The translations under genes and the position numbers were made by a program. 64,000 nucleotides of DNA from Variimorphobacter saccharofermentans (GTDB lineage Bacteria > Bacillota > Clostridia > Lachnospirales > Lachnospiraceae): positions 680,001 through 744,000 of the forward strand of contig NZ_JACEGA010000001.1 of NCBI RefSeq assembly GCF_014174405.1, written 5' to 3'. Positions 26,601-34,404 of this stretch are shown piece by piece. Under the pieces are notes generated by a model. It did no database searches, had not been told where the DNA came from, and saw only the letters and a list, made by a program, of their open reading frames with translations. Each line of letters opens with the position of its first letter. Position 1 is the first letter of the stretch.

Positions 26601-29600
26601 AGTCGGAACCGATGCTACGCTGAACATCCCCACCGGTCTTGATGCAGGTACCCACAGCTTTTACTGCGCAGTCACCTGCGACGGCTATATTGTGAACAGT
26701 GAAAGTGCGACTTTTACTGTGGAGCCGAAAGACATTTCCGATGTAGAATCGACGTTGATTATTCCAGACGGTGGATATACCTATGACGGAACGGAGAAAA
26801 AGCCACCCGTTGCTCTTGCACTAGACGGACACGCTTTAGATTTGGGCACGGACTATATTCTTGATTATATGGATAATACCGATGCCGGTACTGCCAGCGT
26901 TACCATCACTGGGCAAGGCAATTTTATCGGAACAAAAAGCGAAGAGTTCACCATTGCCAAAGCAGACCAAAGCATAAGTATTACAGAAGTTAGTGGGAAA
27001 AAATATAATGATGCTGATTTCACACTGGAAACAACAGGCGGCAGCGGCACAGGTGCAGTGACTTTTTCTGTGCCGGAGGACAACGGTGTGCTTTCCATTT
27101 CCAAAAAAGAAGATGGTAGATTTGACGCTGCTATTATCGGTGCAGGAGAAGTGACCATAACAGCCACCAAGGCGGCGGATACAAATTATAATGAGGCCAC
27201 TGCTACACAGTCAATCACGATTGAGCGAGCGGATACATCCATTGCATTCCAGTCGTCCTATACGGGGCACTATTTCTACACCGGTAGCTCCATTCCCAAT
27301 CCGGAGGAAGTGGATTTGAGCATCACGGGCGCATCCTATAGCGATGTGGATTTTGTCTGGTACGACAGTAACAGCAACCAACTGGACAGTCCGCCTACAG
27401 CTATGGGCAGCTATATCCTTGCGGTAACTATTCCAGAGACAGCGAATACGAAACAAAGCTCTAATACGAAATCTGTAACAATCAGTTCCTACGATGGCAC
27501 CGTAACGTTTGCCTATAATGGTAGCACCACAAATGCGGCTTGGTACAGTGCAGACGTGACCATTACAGCGGACGGTTACACCGTCAGTGACAGTGTGAAT
27601 GGAACCTATGCGGACACCTATCTGTTAAGCGGAGAGGGCGAAGTCAGCAAGACGCTCTATTTCAAGCAAAATGGCACTGGTTACATTACAGACGGAAAAG
27701 CCATCACTGTAAATATCGATAAAACCGCCCCGGCATTTTCTGCCGATACGGACGGAATTACCATCAGCGATAACAACTGGAAGGGATTCTTGAATAATAT
27801 CACCTTCGGGCATTTCTTTAAGGAAAATAAAAATGTCAGCATTTCGGCAACAGACAGCGGTTCAGGCGGGAATAAGTATTATTACTATATTGATACCGGC
27901 AGTACGACAGCCAAAACCGCCGAGGAACTGAAGAGCATTTCCTTTACAGAAGGTAGTAGCTTCTCCATTACTGACGAGAACAAATACATCATCTATGCCT
28001 ATGCGGTAGATCAGGCAGGCAACAAAAGTGCCTATATCTGCACCGACGGAATCGTCATTGACAAGACGGCACCTACCGTTACGTTGACGGCACCTGCTGG
28101 TTCTGATCTTGGAGACGTATCCGCAACAGCAAAAGCACAGATGAACGAAACAGGAATTATTACCTATGTAATCGAGACCACCGAACAAAGCGGTATGACT
28201 GCGCAAAATATTTTAGATGCCGCAGATAAGAAAACGGTAAGCGTGATAGATGGTCAGGCGGACACAAATCTTGATGTTGCACTTTCAGGTCTGATAGCGA
28301 ATACCACTTATTATATGTATGCTGTGGGCACAGACAGTGCACAAAACAACGGAAGTGTGGTTAGCACAAGCTTTACTACCACTACAACAAAGCCGATTTT
28401 CGCCGATAACCCTAGCATTACAGGAACCTATGGACAGCAAGTGAAGGACATGACAGTATCTCAGGTGGCAAGCACCAATGGTGTAGCCGGAAGCTGGAGC
28501 GTTTCCAGTACAGATATCCCGTCTGTAGGGACATCGGCAACCTATGATGTAGTCTTTACACCTGATAATGCAGCGCAATATGCCACGGTGACGGTACAGG
28601 TAACCCCGACCGTTAATCCTAAGAGCCTAACGGCGGCAGGAGTGATAATTGGAGAGGTAACAGGAACTTACACTTATAACAAAACAGAAATAGTACCAAC
28701 TGTTACAGTAACCGATAGTGAGGCAACCATTACCGCATCGGATTATGAATACAGCTACAGTAACAACGTAAGTGTCGGAACAGCAACAGTAACGGTTACC
28801 GCAAAAGGCAATTATACTGGAACCGTAAGCCGTACCTTCACGATTGAAAAAGCAGCAGCTCCGAGTATTACTTGGCCGAATGCAAGCAGTATTATCTACG
28901 GGCAGAAGCTGTCTGCAAGCGCCCTAAGCGTGAGCAGTACCGAGTATGGTACCTTTGCGTGGACGGATGGTAGTACAGTTCCGACTGTGACAAACGGCGG
29001 CTATGAGGTTACCTTTACACCGAATGCAGGTACAGTGGCAAACTATGAAGCCATCACAAACACAACCAAGATGGTTGCCATTACAGTTAGCAAGGCAACG
29101 CCTGCTGTGACAGTAAGCGCAGACATCTCCGATGATGCAGGAAGCCGTAAGGCGACACTGACCGCAACCGTGACCGGTACAGGCGATGGTGAAACTCCTA
29201 CCGGCACCGTGAAATTTGTCAACAGCACAAGCGGCAGTGATGTGGATATTGCAGGCGCAACCGCTGTCACAATCACAGGCGGCAAGGCAACTTACACATG
29301 GACAGGGCTTGCTAAGCAGATTTACAAGGTCAAGGCAGTTTACAACGATAGTGCTAACTATAACACCGCTACCAGTACAGAGCTTAGCTTTGACACCAAT
29401 AAGCAGAATCAAGCAGCACTTAACATAGGAAGTATCGGTACAAAGACCTATGGCGATGGAACATTTACCCTTTCTGCAACAGGCGGAAGCGGTGACGGAG
29501 CTGTGACGTTTGAAAGTTCTGACCCGACTATCGTCAGCATTTCCGGTACCACAGCAACGATTCACAAGGCTGGTAGCGTAACCATTACCGTTACTAAGGC

Positions 29601-31035
29601 GGCAACAGATACCTACAATGAAGCATCAGCATCTGTGTCGTTGATCGTGGGCAAAAAAGAGTTGACGGTCAAGACAGATAACAAATTAAACATTGTCAAG
29701 GGTGGGGCAATGCCTGCACTTACCTATACCGTAACCGGACTGGTGGGCAGCGATACCTTTATCGACCCAATCCTGTCCACCACAGCAACGGACACAAATA
29801 CCTTAGGTGAATATGACATCACCATCAGTGGCGGAACCCTTGCCAATGCCGACAACTATACAATTAACTATACCAGTGGTAAGCTCACCATTATCAATGA
29901 GCCTGCATCACCAGGAGGTTCATCGGGTGGAGGTTCGTCCACAGCTACACCGCAGCCTGAAGCAGGAATGCCGGCGATTAAAGATGCTAGTAACCAGGCA
30001 GGCTGGGAGGCTATTAAGGAACAGATCGGTCAGAGCAGGGAAGGTGATACGGTAACGATAGAAATGAATGGTTCTTTGGTAGTACCAGGGGAAGTCCTTG
30101 ATGCCATCAGAGGAACAGAAACCACCCTTGTCTTTGATATGGGCGATGGCATTACATGGAGTATTAACGGCCAGAGTATCACAGAGGGCAGTCTGAAGGA
30201 TGTTAATCTTGATGTATCACTTAATACGGATGCTATTCCGGCAGGAATCATTAGCCAGATGGCGGGAGAACAGGATACCACTACGCTCAGTCTTGCTTAT
30301 GATGGTCCGTTTGGCTTTACATCAGTACTTACAATCAATCTGGATAAGATAAATGCAGGAAAGTATGGTAACCTTTTCTACTATAATCCGGAAACAAAGC
30401 AACTGTCACTGCAAGCAGTGGAAAAGATCGGAGAAAAGGGAACTGTAGAACTTCCGTTTACTCATGCTTCAGATTATGTAGTTATCATCAGTGAAGAACC
30501 TATGTTAGAAAAGGCACTGGATCAGATAGAAATTAGTGCTGTGAAGAGAACACTGTATGTTGGTGGAACCGAGAAGAAGAGTATGACCTTAAAGCTAGAA
30601 TTGCCACAACTATTGAAAGAGGCAGTGGAACAAGACAGCTCTATATTAAAGATTACCTACCAGTCCAGTAATCCTAAGATTGCAACGGTCAATGCTTCTG
30701 GAAAAATCACGGCCAAGAAGGCAGGAAAAACAACCATAACAACACAGGTTACAATCAATGGAGTACAGAGAAAGTTTAAGACAACAATTACAGTCAAGAA
30801 AGCATATATTAAATTGATCAAGAGCACCAATACCTTAAAAACTGGAAGTACCTTCACCTATAAGGCAATCGGATACGGAGTTAAGACAGAGGATATCATG
30901 TTTTATACCTCCAAGAAATCCATTGTAGTGATTAATAAGACAACTGGCAAGGCGAAAGCAAGAACCAAAGGAACGGATTATATCATTGTTAAGGTTGGAA
31001 AGGTCATAGCAAAGATAAAAGTGAAAGTTTCATGA
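23623..31035 (+). CDS. Giant secreted Ig-repeat surface protein (2470 aa)
   Basis: A signal peptide (about residues 20-48, ending VSAAD) follows a basic N-terminus. Three long repeats (about 190-900) each pair a parallel-beta-helix-like part (VTLLKNVAT..., LDLNGK.W.) with an Ig-like part (SYQWYK..., YYCAASCDGYTVNS). Many MBG/Big-type Ig modules follow to about 2090. After a Gly/Ser/Pro linker (SPGGSSGGGSS) comes a conserved C-terminal block of about 350 residues with a Big_2 domain (SSNPKIATVNASGKITAKKA). There is no LPxTG motif. It probably forms an extended adhesin. GGAGG precedes the ATG. The last ~1.07 kb is identical by eye to the second adhesin gene. Confidence 0.85.
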   Translation: MKMERRTKKNSIAVTKRDRKRVLAIVLAILMVVSAMDFSGMQYVSAADEDTTNVITALAGLPGEIANQQLAVGSLETAINLPNSLSVTNEEYDLAAIQTVTGGAITVSGSAISMNETYSLTGITWEIDASQSSSATFDSTVANTYYTYVPALPLEDEGKAIKLVYGVSLPQIRVQIVGTDEASVIDSAGAVTNYATIEEAITAAMGMSGSTVTLLKNVATENRIEISTGNFSIDLNGNTWTGPATWEVDGHTNYAIEIEGAPTLVMKDTVGGGVFTSTNETKNVILSFSSMANISIEGGTYSGISNAKSVDNLLADGYVYRNSENGELITDLSSNKILNVTVTPAPVKITAQPENFNADEATVSLSLTAESVPADSGKEISYQWYKEDGTAIEGATANVYTLPEDPSARLDSYYCAASCDGYTVNSRIVSSFFYEASITAADDTVTNYDTIEQAITAAMGMGGCTVKLLKDVATDDLLNITDGTFTLDLNGKAWTNTSVGVGSGVLQLVKFEGSSSNTTSLTIIDSAGGGSITTTASGGYSIFGYTNYSLSLEGGSYTGIWVFSNQVGNVLADGYVYKNKESGELVTDMSSEEISNVTVMPKPVTITAQPGDAVAAPGYTEAPTFAVMAETVPADSGETITYQWYKDSVAIDSATNASYTVEPNLGEGTYTYHCTVTCDGYSVNTENATLLVTSATGNYSVTASSGNTVSYPTLETAITAAKSKPNSTVKLLADATTAEQVEVSSGTFTIDLNGKIWTSTTSVNALSLKNGCHVTLMDSDTGGKLTTSTAQQTINVQDADLTIKSGIYENENSNYMSYVLGAYSSGTVTIEGGTIQTSKSLMYLAYLQSVDVVISGGIFSGGNTTFHNCDSVALSGGEYKSIGTANMSIVNSLLASGYGYKNQSDNSWVNNLGRDGYLYNDLANYYLSKPVTIQPVPAKIKTPPQNAASATYGYTEAPTMSVEAEKTTAAPAGSTISYQWYRVKSSSETSDTAVGTDATLNIPTGLDAGTHSFYCAVTCDGYIVNSESATFTVEPKDISDVESTLIIPDGGYTYDGTEKKPPVALALDGHALDLGTDYILDYMDNTDAGTASVTITGQGNFIGTKSEEFTIAKADQSISITEVSGKKYNDADFTLETTGGSGTGAVTFSVPEDNGVLSISKKEDGRFDAAIIGAGEVTITATKAADTNYNEATATQSITIERADTSIAFQSSYTGHYFYTGSSIPNPEEVDLSITGASYSDVDFVWYDSNSNQLDSPPTAMGSYILAVTIPETANTKQSSNTKSVTISSYDGTVTFAYNGSTTNAAWYSADVTITADGYTVSDSVNGTYADTYLLSGEGEVSKTLYFKQNGTGYITDGKAITVNIDKTAPAFSADTDGITISDNNWKGFLNNITFGHFFKENKNVSISATDSGSGGNKYYYYIDTGSTTAKTAEELKSISFTEGSSFSITDENKYIIYAYAVDQAGNKSAYICTDGIVIDKTAPTVTLTAPAGSDLGDVSATAKAQMNETGIITYVIETTEQSGMTAQNILDAADKKTVSVIDGQADTNLDVALSGLIANTTYYMYAVGTDSAQNNGSVVSTSFTTTTTKPIFADNPSITGTYGQQVKDMTVSQVASTNGVAGSWSVSSTDIPSVGTSATYDVVFTPDNAAQYATVTVQVTPTVNPKSLTAAGVIIGEVTGTYTYNKTEIVPTVTVTDSEATITASDYEYSYSNNVSVGTATVTVTAKGNYTGTVSRTFTIEKAAAPSITWPNASSIIYGQKLSASALSVSSTEYGTFAWTDGSTVPTVTNGGYEVTFTPNAGTVANYEAITNTTKMVAITVSKATPAVTVSADISDDAGSRKATLTATVTGTGDGETPTGTVKFVNSTSGSDVDIAGATAVTITGGKATYTWTGLAKQIYKVKAVYNDSANYNTATSTELSFDTNKQNQAALNIGSIGTKTYGDGTFTLSATGGSGDGAVTFESSDPTIVSISGTTATIHKAGSVTITVTKAATDTYNEASASVSLIVGKKELTVKTDNKLNIVKGGAMPALTYTVTGLVGSDTFIDPILSTTATDTNTLGEYDITISGGTLANADNYTINYTSGKLTIINEPASPGGSSGGGSSTATPQPEAGMPAIKDASNQAGWEAIKEQIGQSREGDTVTIEMNGSLVVPGEVLDAIRGTETTLVFDMGDGITWSINGQSITEGSLKDVNLDVSLNTDAIPAGIISQMAGEQDTTTLSLAYDGPFGFTSVLTINLDKINAGKYGNLFYYNPETKQLSLQAVEKIGEKGTVELPFTHASDYVVIISEEPMLEKALDQIEISAVKRTLYVGGTEKKSMTLKLELPQLLKEAVEQDSSILKITYQSSNPKIATVNASGKITAKKAGKTTITTQVTINGVQRKFKTTITVKKAYIKLIKSTNTLKTGSTFTYKAIGYGVKTEDIMFYTSKKSIVVINKTTGKAKARTKGTDYIIVKVGKVIAKIKVKVS

Positions 31036-31036
31036 T
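29967..31036 (+). repeat. 1.07-kb direct repeat, copy A (adhesin 3' end)
   Basis: From AATGCCGGCGATTAAAG to the stop codon I find no mismatch with 39291-40360, at a constant offset of 9324 bases. Divergence begins just after the stop (GATCCGAATT versus GATTCGAGTT). The upstream boundary is also abrupt. This points to recent duplication or gene conversion. A more diverged third copy of the last 290 bases is at 8087. Confidence 0.92.
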
Positions 31037-31130
31037 CCGAATTTGCTTTATGACAGAACCGAAACCTTTATAGCGTATTAATCCCATTACAAAACTGTAT
31101 TGGAGCTAAAAATACTTAACTAGAAAAAAA

Positions 31131-31197
31131 GAAGCTGTTGCAAAAAAAGGTGCAAACATCCGTGTTAGCAAGTACCTGAGTTTGCAACAGTTTTTTT
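31131..31197 (+). terminator. Terminator, copy 2 of a three-copy family
   Basis: Long stem GAAGCTGTTGCAAA / TTTGCAACAG with a run of seven T residues, terminating the first adhesin gene. Same architecture as 8471-8537 and 40445-40513. Confidence 0.85.
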
Positions 31198-31414
31198 ATT
31201 TTCAATCAATCCACAATCAATGTGTGATACGTTCGCATATATAGATAAATAATCATTTTAACAAAGGCTTAAGCCAGTTTTTTTCTAAATTAAAAAAAAC
31301 CATCAAAAGCACCCCCAAACTACCCTTTTGCGGAGTTGATTTTGATGGTAATGTATGCTAAATTGTTGTAAGAAAAAGATTTACCTTATTATGGTAATCG
31401 AAGGGAGAAAACAG
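31198..31414 (+). other. Intergenic region with hairpin repeat copy 2
   Basis: The flank shares words with the region after the second adhesin (CAATCCACAATCAATGT, TTCGCATATATAGATAAA). It then holds hairpin repeat copy 2 at 31300-31348: CCATCAAAA / TTTTGATGG enclosing the ACCCCCAAACTACCC core. No gene is seen. The PLC-like gene starts at 31415. Confidence 0.6.
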
Positions 31415-32734
31415 ATGGGGCAGGGTGGATATTTATCTATTACGAACAGTACACCGTATTGTTGGAAAAAAACATATGATTACAGCTAACAAATGGATGC
31501 ATGGAATTTTCCAGATGTAATTGAGAAAGGGATAAACTATAAGCTGTACATAGAATGGGACGAAAGCATTTTTCATCAAAGCCGTGATGACCAGGGCATA
31601 GCTGAGTATACCATAGAGGATGGTAGCGGTAGCAAATTAAAAATCAATGCGAACAATAGAAACGAATTTTGTATTTCCATTAATTCATCCGGATTAAAGC
31701 GAAAAAAGGAAAGTAGGAAGCGAGAAGATTGTGTGTTGGGGTGGATGCATGATGGAATCATGAATTATGTTGTAGTAGGAGATAAGGATGGATACATGGT
31801 AACAGGGGATGACTTTTCCAGTTGGATGGAGGATACATTAGATCTGATTGGAAAAAGGAGGCTCTTTGATATATGTATGCCAGGTTCTCACGATTCCGGT
31901 ATGAGCGTATGCCAGAATGCTACGCTAGGGGCATCTGCACATAATACAGTAACGCAGACCTGTGATATTACAGGACAACTTGAGCTTGGAGCAAGATATT
32001 TTGATCTACGGCCTACAATAAGTGGAGGGGGATTTTATACTGGACATTATGGACACGTAAGTAAGGTTGGAGTTGAAGTGGATGTGGGAGGAAACGGTCA
32101 AAAGCTGGATGAAATCGTAGAGCAAATAAATGTTTTTACAAGGTCACACAGGGAACTTATTATATTAAATATTTCCCATAGTTTGAATACAGATGTTGGT
32201 CAGGGAGTTTATAGGAGCTTTTCTGATGAAGAATGGAAAAAATGTCTTGGCGTTTTGGAAAAACTGAATTATCGGTACGAAAAAAAACATTCGGGAGACC
32301 TTTCATTGAAACATTTGGAAGATTATCTGGATGCAGAAATAAAAGTACTTGTAATAGTGGAAGATCTTTCGTCTATTCCTAGCAGATTTGTTGGTAAAGG
32401 ATTCTTCCCATACTCACAATATAATGTTTATAATAGTTATTCAATAACAAATAAATTAGCTGAAATGATGAGTGATCAGTTAGAAAAGATGCGGATTAAT
32501 AGTAAACAAAAATTGTTTTTGCTTTCATGGACGCTAACACAGGAGGACTATCAGGCTGCGTATTGTGGCGATTCCATATTAAAACTAGCGGAGAAAGCAA
32601 ATGAAAATCTGGACTGTAATCTGTATCCTAAGGTTTTAAGTTATAATTACCCTAACATTATCTATACAGACAAGATAGAAAACTGCCAAACGGCGGTGTT
32701 AAGCTGTGCGATTAATTGGGGATTATTTCATTAA
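31415..32734 (+). pseudogene. PI-PLC-like phosphodiesterase, in-frame stop at codon 25
   Basis: The natural start is the ATG at 31415, with AAGGGAG upstream; it reads MGQGGYLSITNSTPYCWKKT. A TAA at 31487-31489 interrupts the frame where related proteins seem to have Tyr. The frame then runs 413 codons from 31493 to the stop. Residues ~1-110 of the complete protein look like a beta-sandwich. Residues ~135-435 are a PLC X-box domain: catalytic His in MPGSHDSGM (about residue 159), second His in YTGHYG, and RELIILNISH. No signal peptide is present. A single base change explains the stop. Internal restart at 31493 lacks a ribosome binding site. Confidence 0.75.
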
Positions 32735-32746
32735 GGAGGAAGAAAC

Positions 32747-33418
32747 GTGAAATCAGAAGTACATTATTGGAAAGATGATACTGGAGGAAAGAGCCGCATT
32801 GAAGGGTTGGTTTTTGCCGCGGATAAGAATTGGAAAAATGGAAAGATAACTGTTACCGGGAAGTTGAATTATCAAAAGGTAGATCTTGAGATATATATTG
32901 AAAATGAGCTAGTGTTGGAAAAGACATGTAAACTGGATAAAAATGAAACGGAAATCATAGAATTTCAGGTAAATGGAAGAAAATCAGTAAATATAACAGG
33001 TACATTAAAAAATTCAGGCGTGCTTGGAGCGGGAGCTAACATTATTGCAGAGATTTGGTATGAAGGTGAAGCCTATCAGAGTAAAAGTGTGAGATGGTCA
33101 GATGATACTGCGGGCTTAAGTGTAATTGAAAACCTTTGTCTGGAAGGGACAAAAGAATGGACAAAATGCGACATCCGATTGCAGGGAAAGAAGGACAGGG
33201 CAACGCAGTGTTATGTAACATTGATTGCTGGCGGAGCATTGAAGAAACCGCTTTATGAAAGAAAAGTATTAAATGGAACAGAAGAAATTGTTCTTACCTA
33301 TGAGATTAACAATAAAGTGCCATTAGTAGTAGCGGGATACATAAGCAACATGGATATCATTGGGGCGGGAGCAGAAATTATACTAACTGGATACTATGAG
33401 GAGGAATACAATGAATAG
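32747..33418 (+). CDS. Two-repeat beta protein of unknown function
   Basis: 223 residues made of two similar units of about 110. Unit 1 begins VHYWKDDTGGKSRIEGLVFA and unit 2 SVRWSDDTAGLSVIENLCLE; each ends with a V-L/I-G-A-G-A hydrophobic strand and a short acidic tail. The pattern suggests two beta-sandwich domains, possibly a binding partner of the adjacent lipid enzymes. It starts at GTG with AAGGAGG upstream, 12 bases after the PLC-like frame. It overlaps the lipase start by eight bases. There is no signal peptide and no family I can name. Confidence 0.55.
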   Translation: MKSEVHYWKDDTGGKSRIEGLVFAADKNWKNGKITVTGKLNYQKVDLEIYIENELVLEKTCKLDKNETEIIEFQVNGRKSVNITGTLKNSGVLGAGANIIAEIWYEGEAYQSKSVRWSDDTAGLSVIENLCLEGTKEWTKCDIRLQGKKDRATQCYVTLIAGGALKKPLYERKVLNGTEEIVLTYEINNKVPLVVAGYISNMDIIGAGAEIILTGYYEEEYNE

Positions 33419-34331
33419 AGATGCAACAGAAAAAACCAGAAACCAGTTTACTTGCTTTTGTAGTCTTACCTTTTTAGTTAGTGATGAAGGTTCCCTGCCA
33501 GAGGATTACAAAAATTCAGATGATTATACAGGAGCAGGCCTGGAGGGAGAATTATATGGTTTTAGCACAGGTCTGTTTTCATTAGATTATCACAAGGCAG
33601 TTGTCGGAACCACAAAGGATGAAATCGTTGTGGCAATCAAAGGTACAGATGGATTTATGGATAGTATGAATGACGGATATGTAAACCCGGTAGATTTTGA
33701 AGGTATGGGGAAAGTGCATATGGGGTTTGCAAGTGCAACAGCACTTCTTTTAAAAAATGGTTTGGAGAAGAAGGTTGATGAATTGATAAGGAGCAATCCG
33801 CAACAGGGCTTGTGTTTTACTGGTCATAGCAAGGGTGGTGCAGTGGCTTTTTTACTGGCAGCACATTACAGTAATAAGAATTACAGTAATAATATTCGTG
33901 TAATTACCTTTGAGGCACCAAGAGTTGGGAATTCCACGTTTGCATACAATTATGAAGAACTTGGTATGGAAACTTTGCGGTATGAGGATTTTCTGGATGT
34001 GGTTCCCCACCTGCCTTTTACATCACAGGAGCATCAGCTACTTGATAGGATGGGTCCTGTCAACAATTTCTTAGAGAATTTCATGGATATCATAACTTGC
34101 GATTATGTACCTGTAGGAAGAAGAATTGGTTTCTATGTAGGGCATGATGAATATAATGGACGTTACCCTCATAATGAGGGGAATACTGACGGTGAGAGCT
34201 TGAATTCTATGTGTGCAGTAGAATTTCTGATGAGGAACCATTTTAGCATTTCTTTAATGAACAATGAGATTCATAACAAGGATTACAAAGAAAGCATAGT
34301 AGAATATACAGATTTCGACTATTTGCAGTAG
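33411..34331 (+). CDS. Class 3 (fungal-type) lipase-like hydrolase
   Basis: 306 residues with an alpha/beta-hydrolase lipase_3 core. The nucleophile elbow is CFTGHSKGGAVA, with S140. It is preceded by VVAIKGTDG (oxyanion strand) and followed by ITFEAPRVGNSTF, typical of the family. The Asp and His of the triad are likely in the FLDVVPHLP and later GHDEYNGRYPHN segments. The start at 33411 follows GAGGAGG and overlaps the preceding gene, so translation is coupled. There is no signal peptide. The partner PLC-like gene suggests joint attack on glycerolipids. Substrate unknown. Confidence 0.82.
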   Translation: MNRDATEKTRNQFTCFCSLTFLVSDEGSLPEDYKNSDDYTGAGLEGELYGFSTGLFSLDYHKAVVGTTKDEIVVAIKGTDGFMDSMNDGYVNPVDFEGMGKVHMGFASATALLLKNGLEKKVDELIRSNPQQGLCFTGHSKGGAVAFLLAAHYSNKNYSNNIRVITFEAPRVGNSTFAYNYEELGMETLRYEDFLDVVPHLPFTSQEHQLLDRMGPVNNFLENFMDIITCDYVPVGRRIGFYVGHDEYNGRYPHNEGNTDGESLNSMCAVEFLMRNHFSISLMNNEIHNKDYKESIVEYTDFDYLQ

Positions 34332-34404
34332 AGTTCCAAAATGAGATAGTGAATAGGTGAATCAATAAAGAATGTTGGGACTATAAGGTAACATGGAGGG
34401 TTAT

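Noticed and set aside
28924..29565. A 213-codon Cys-rich minus-strand frame inside the first adhesin gene.
   Set aside because: The codon repeats of Thr, Ala and Gly on the plus strand produce such open antisense frames; no RBS or domain.
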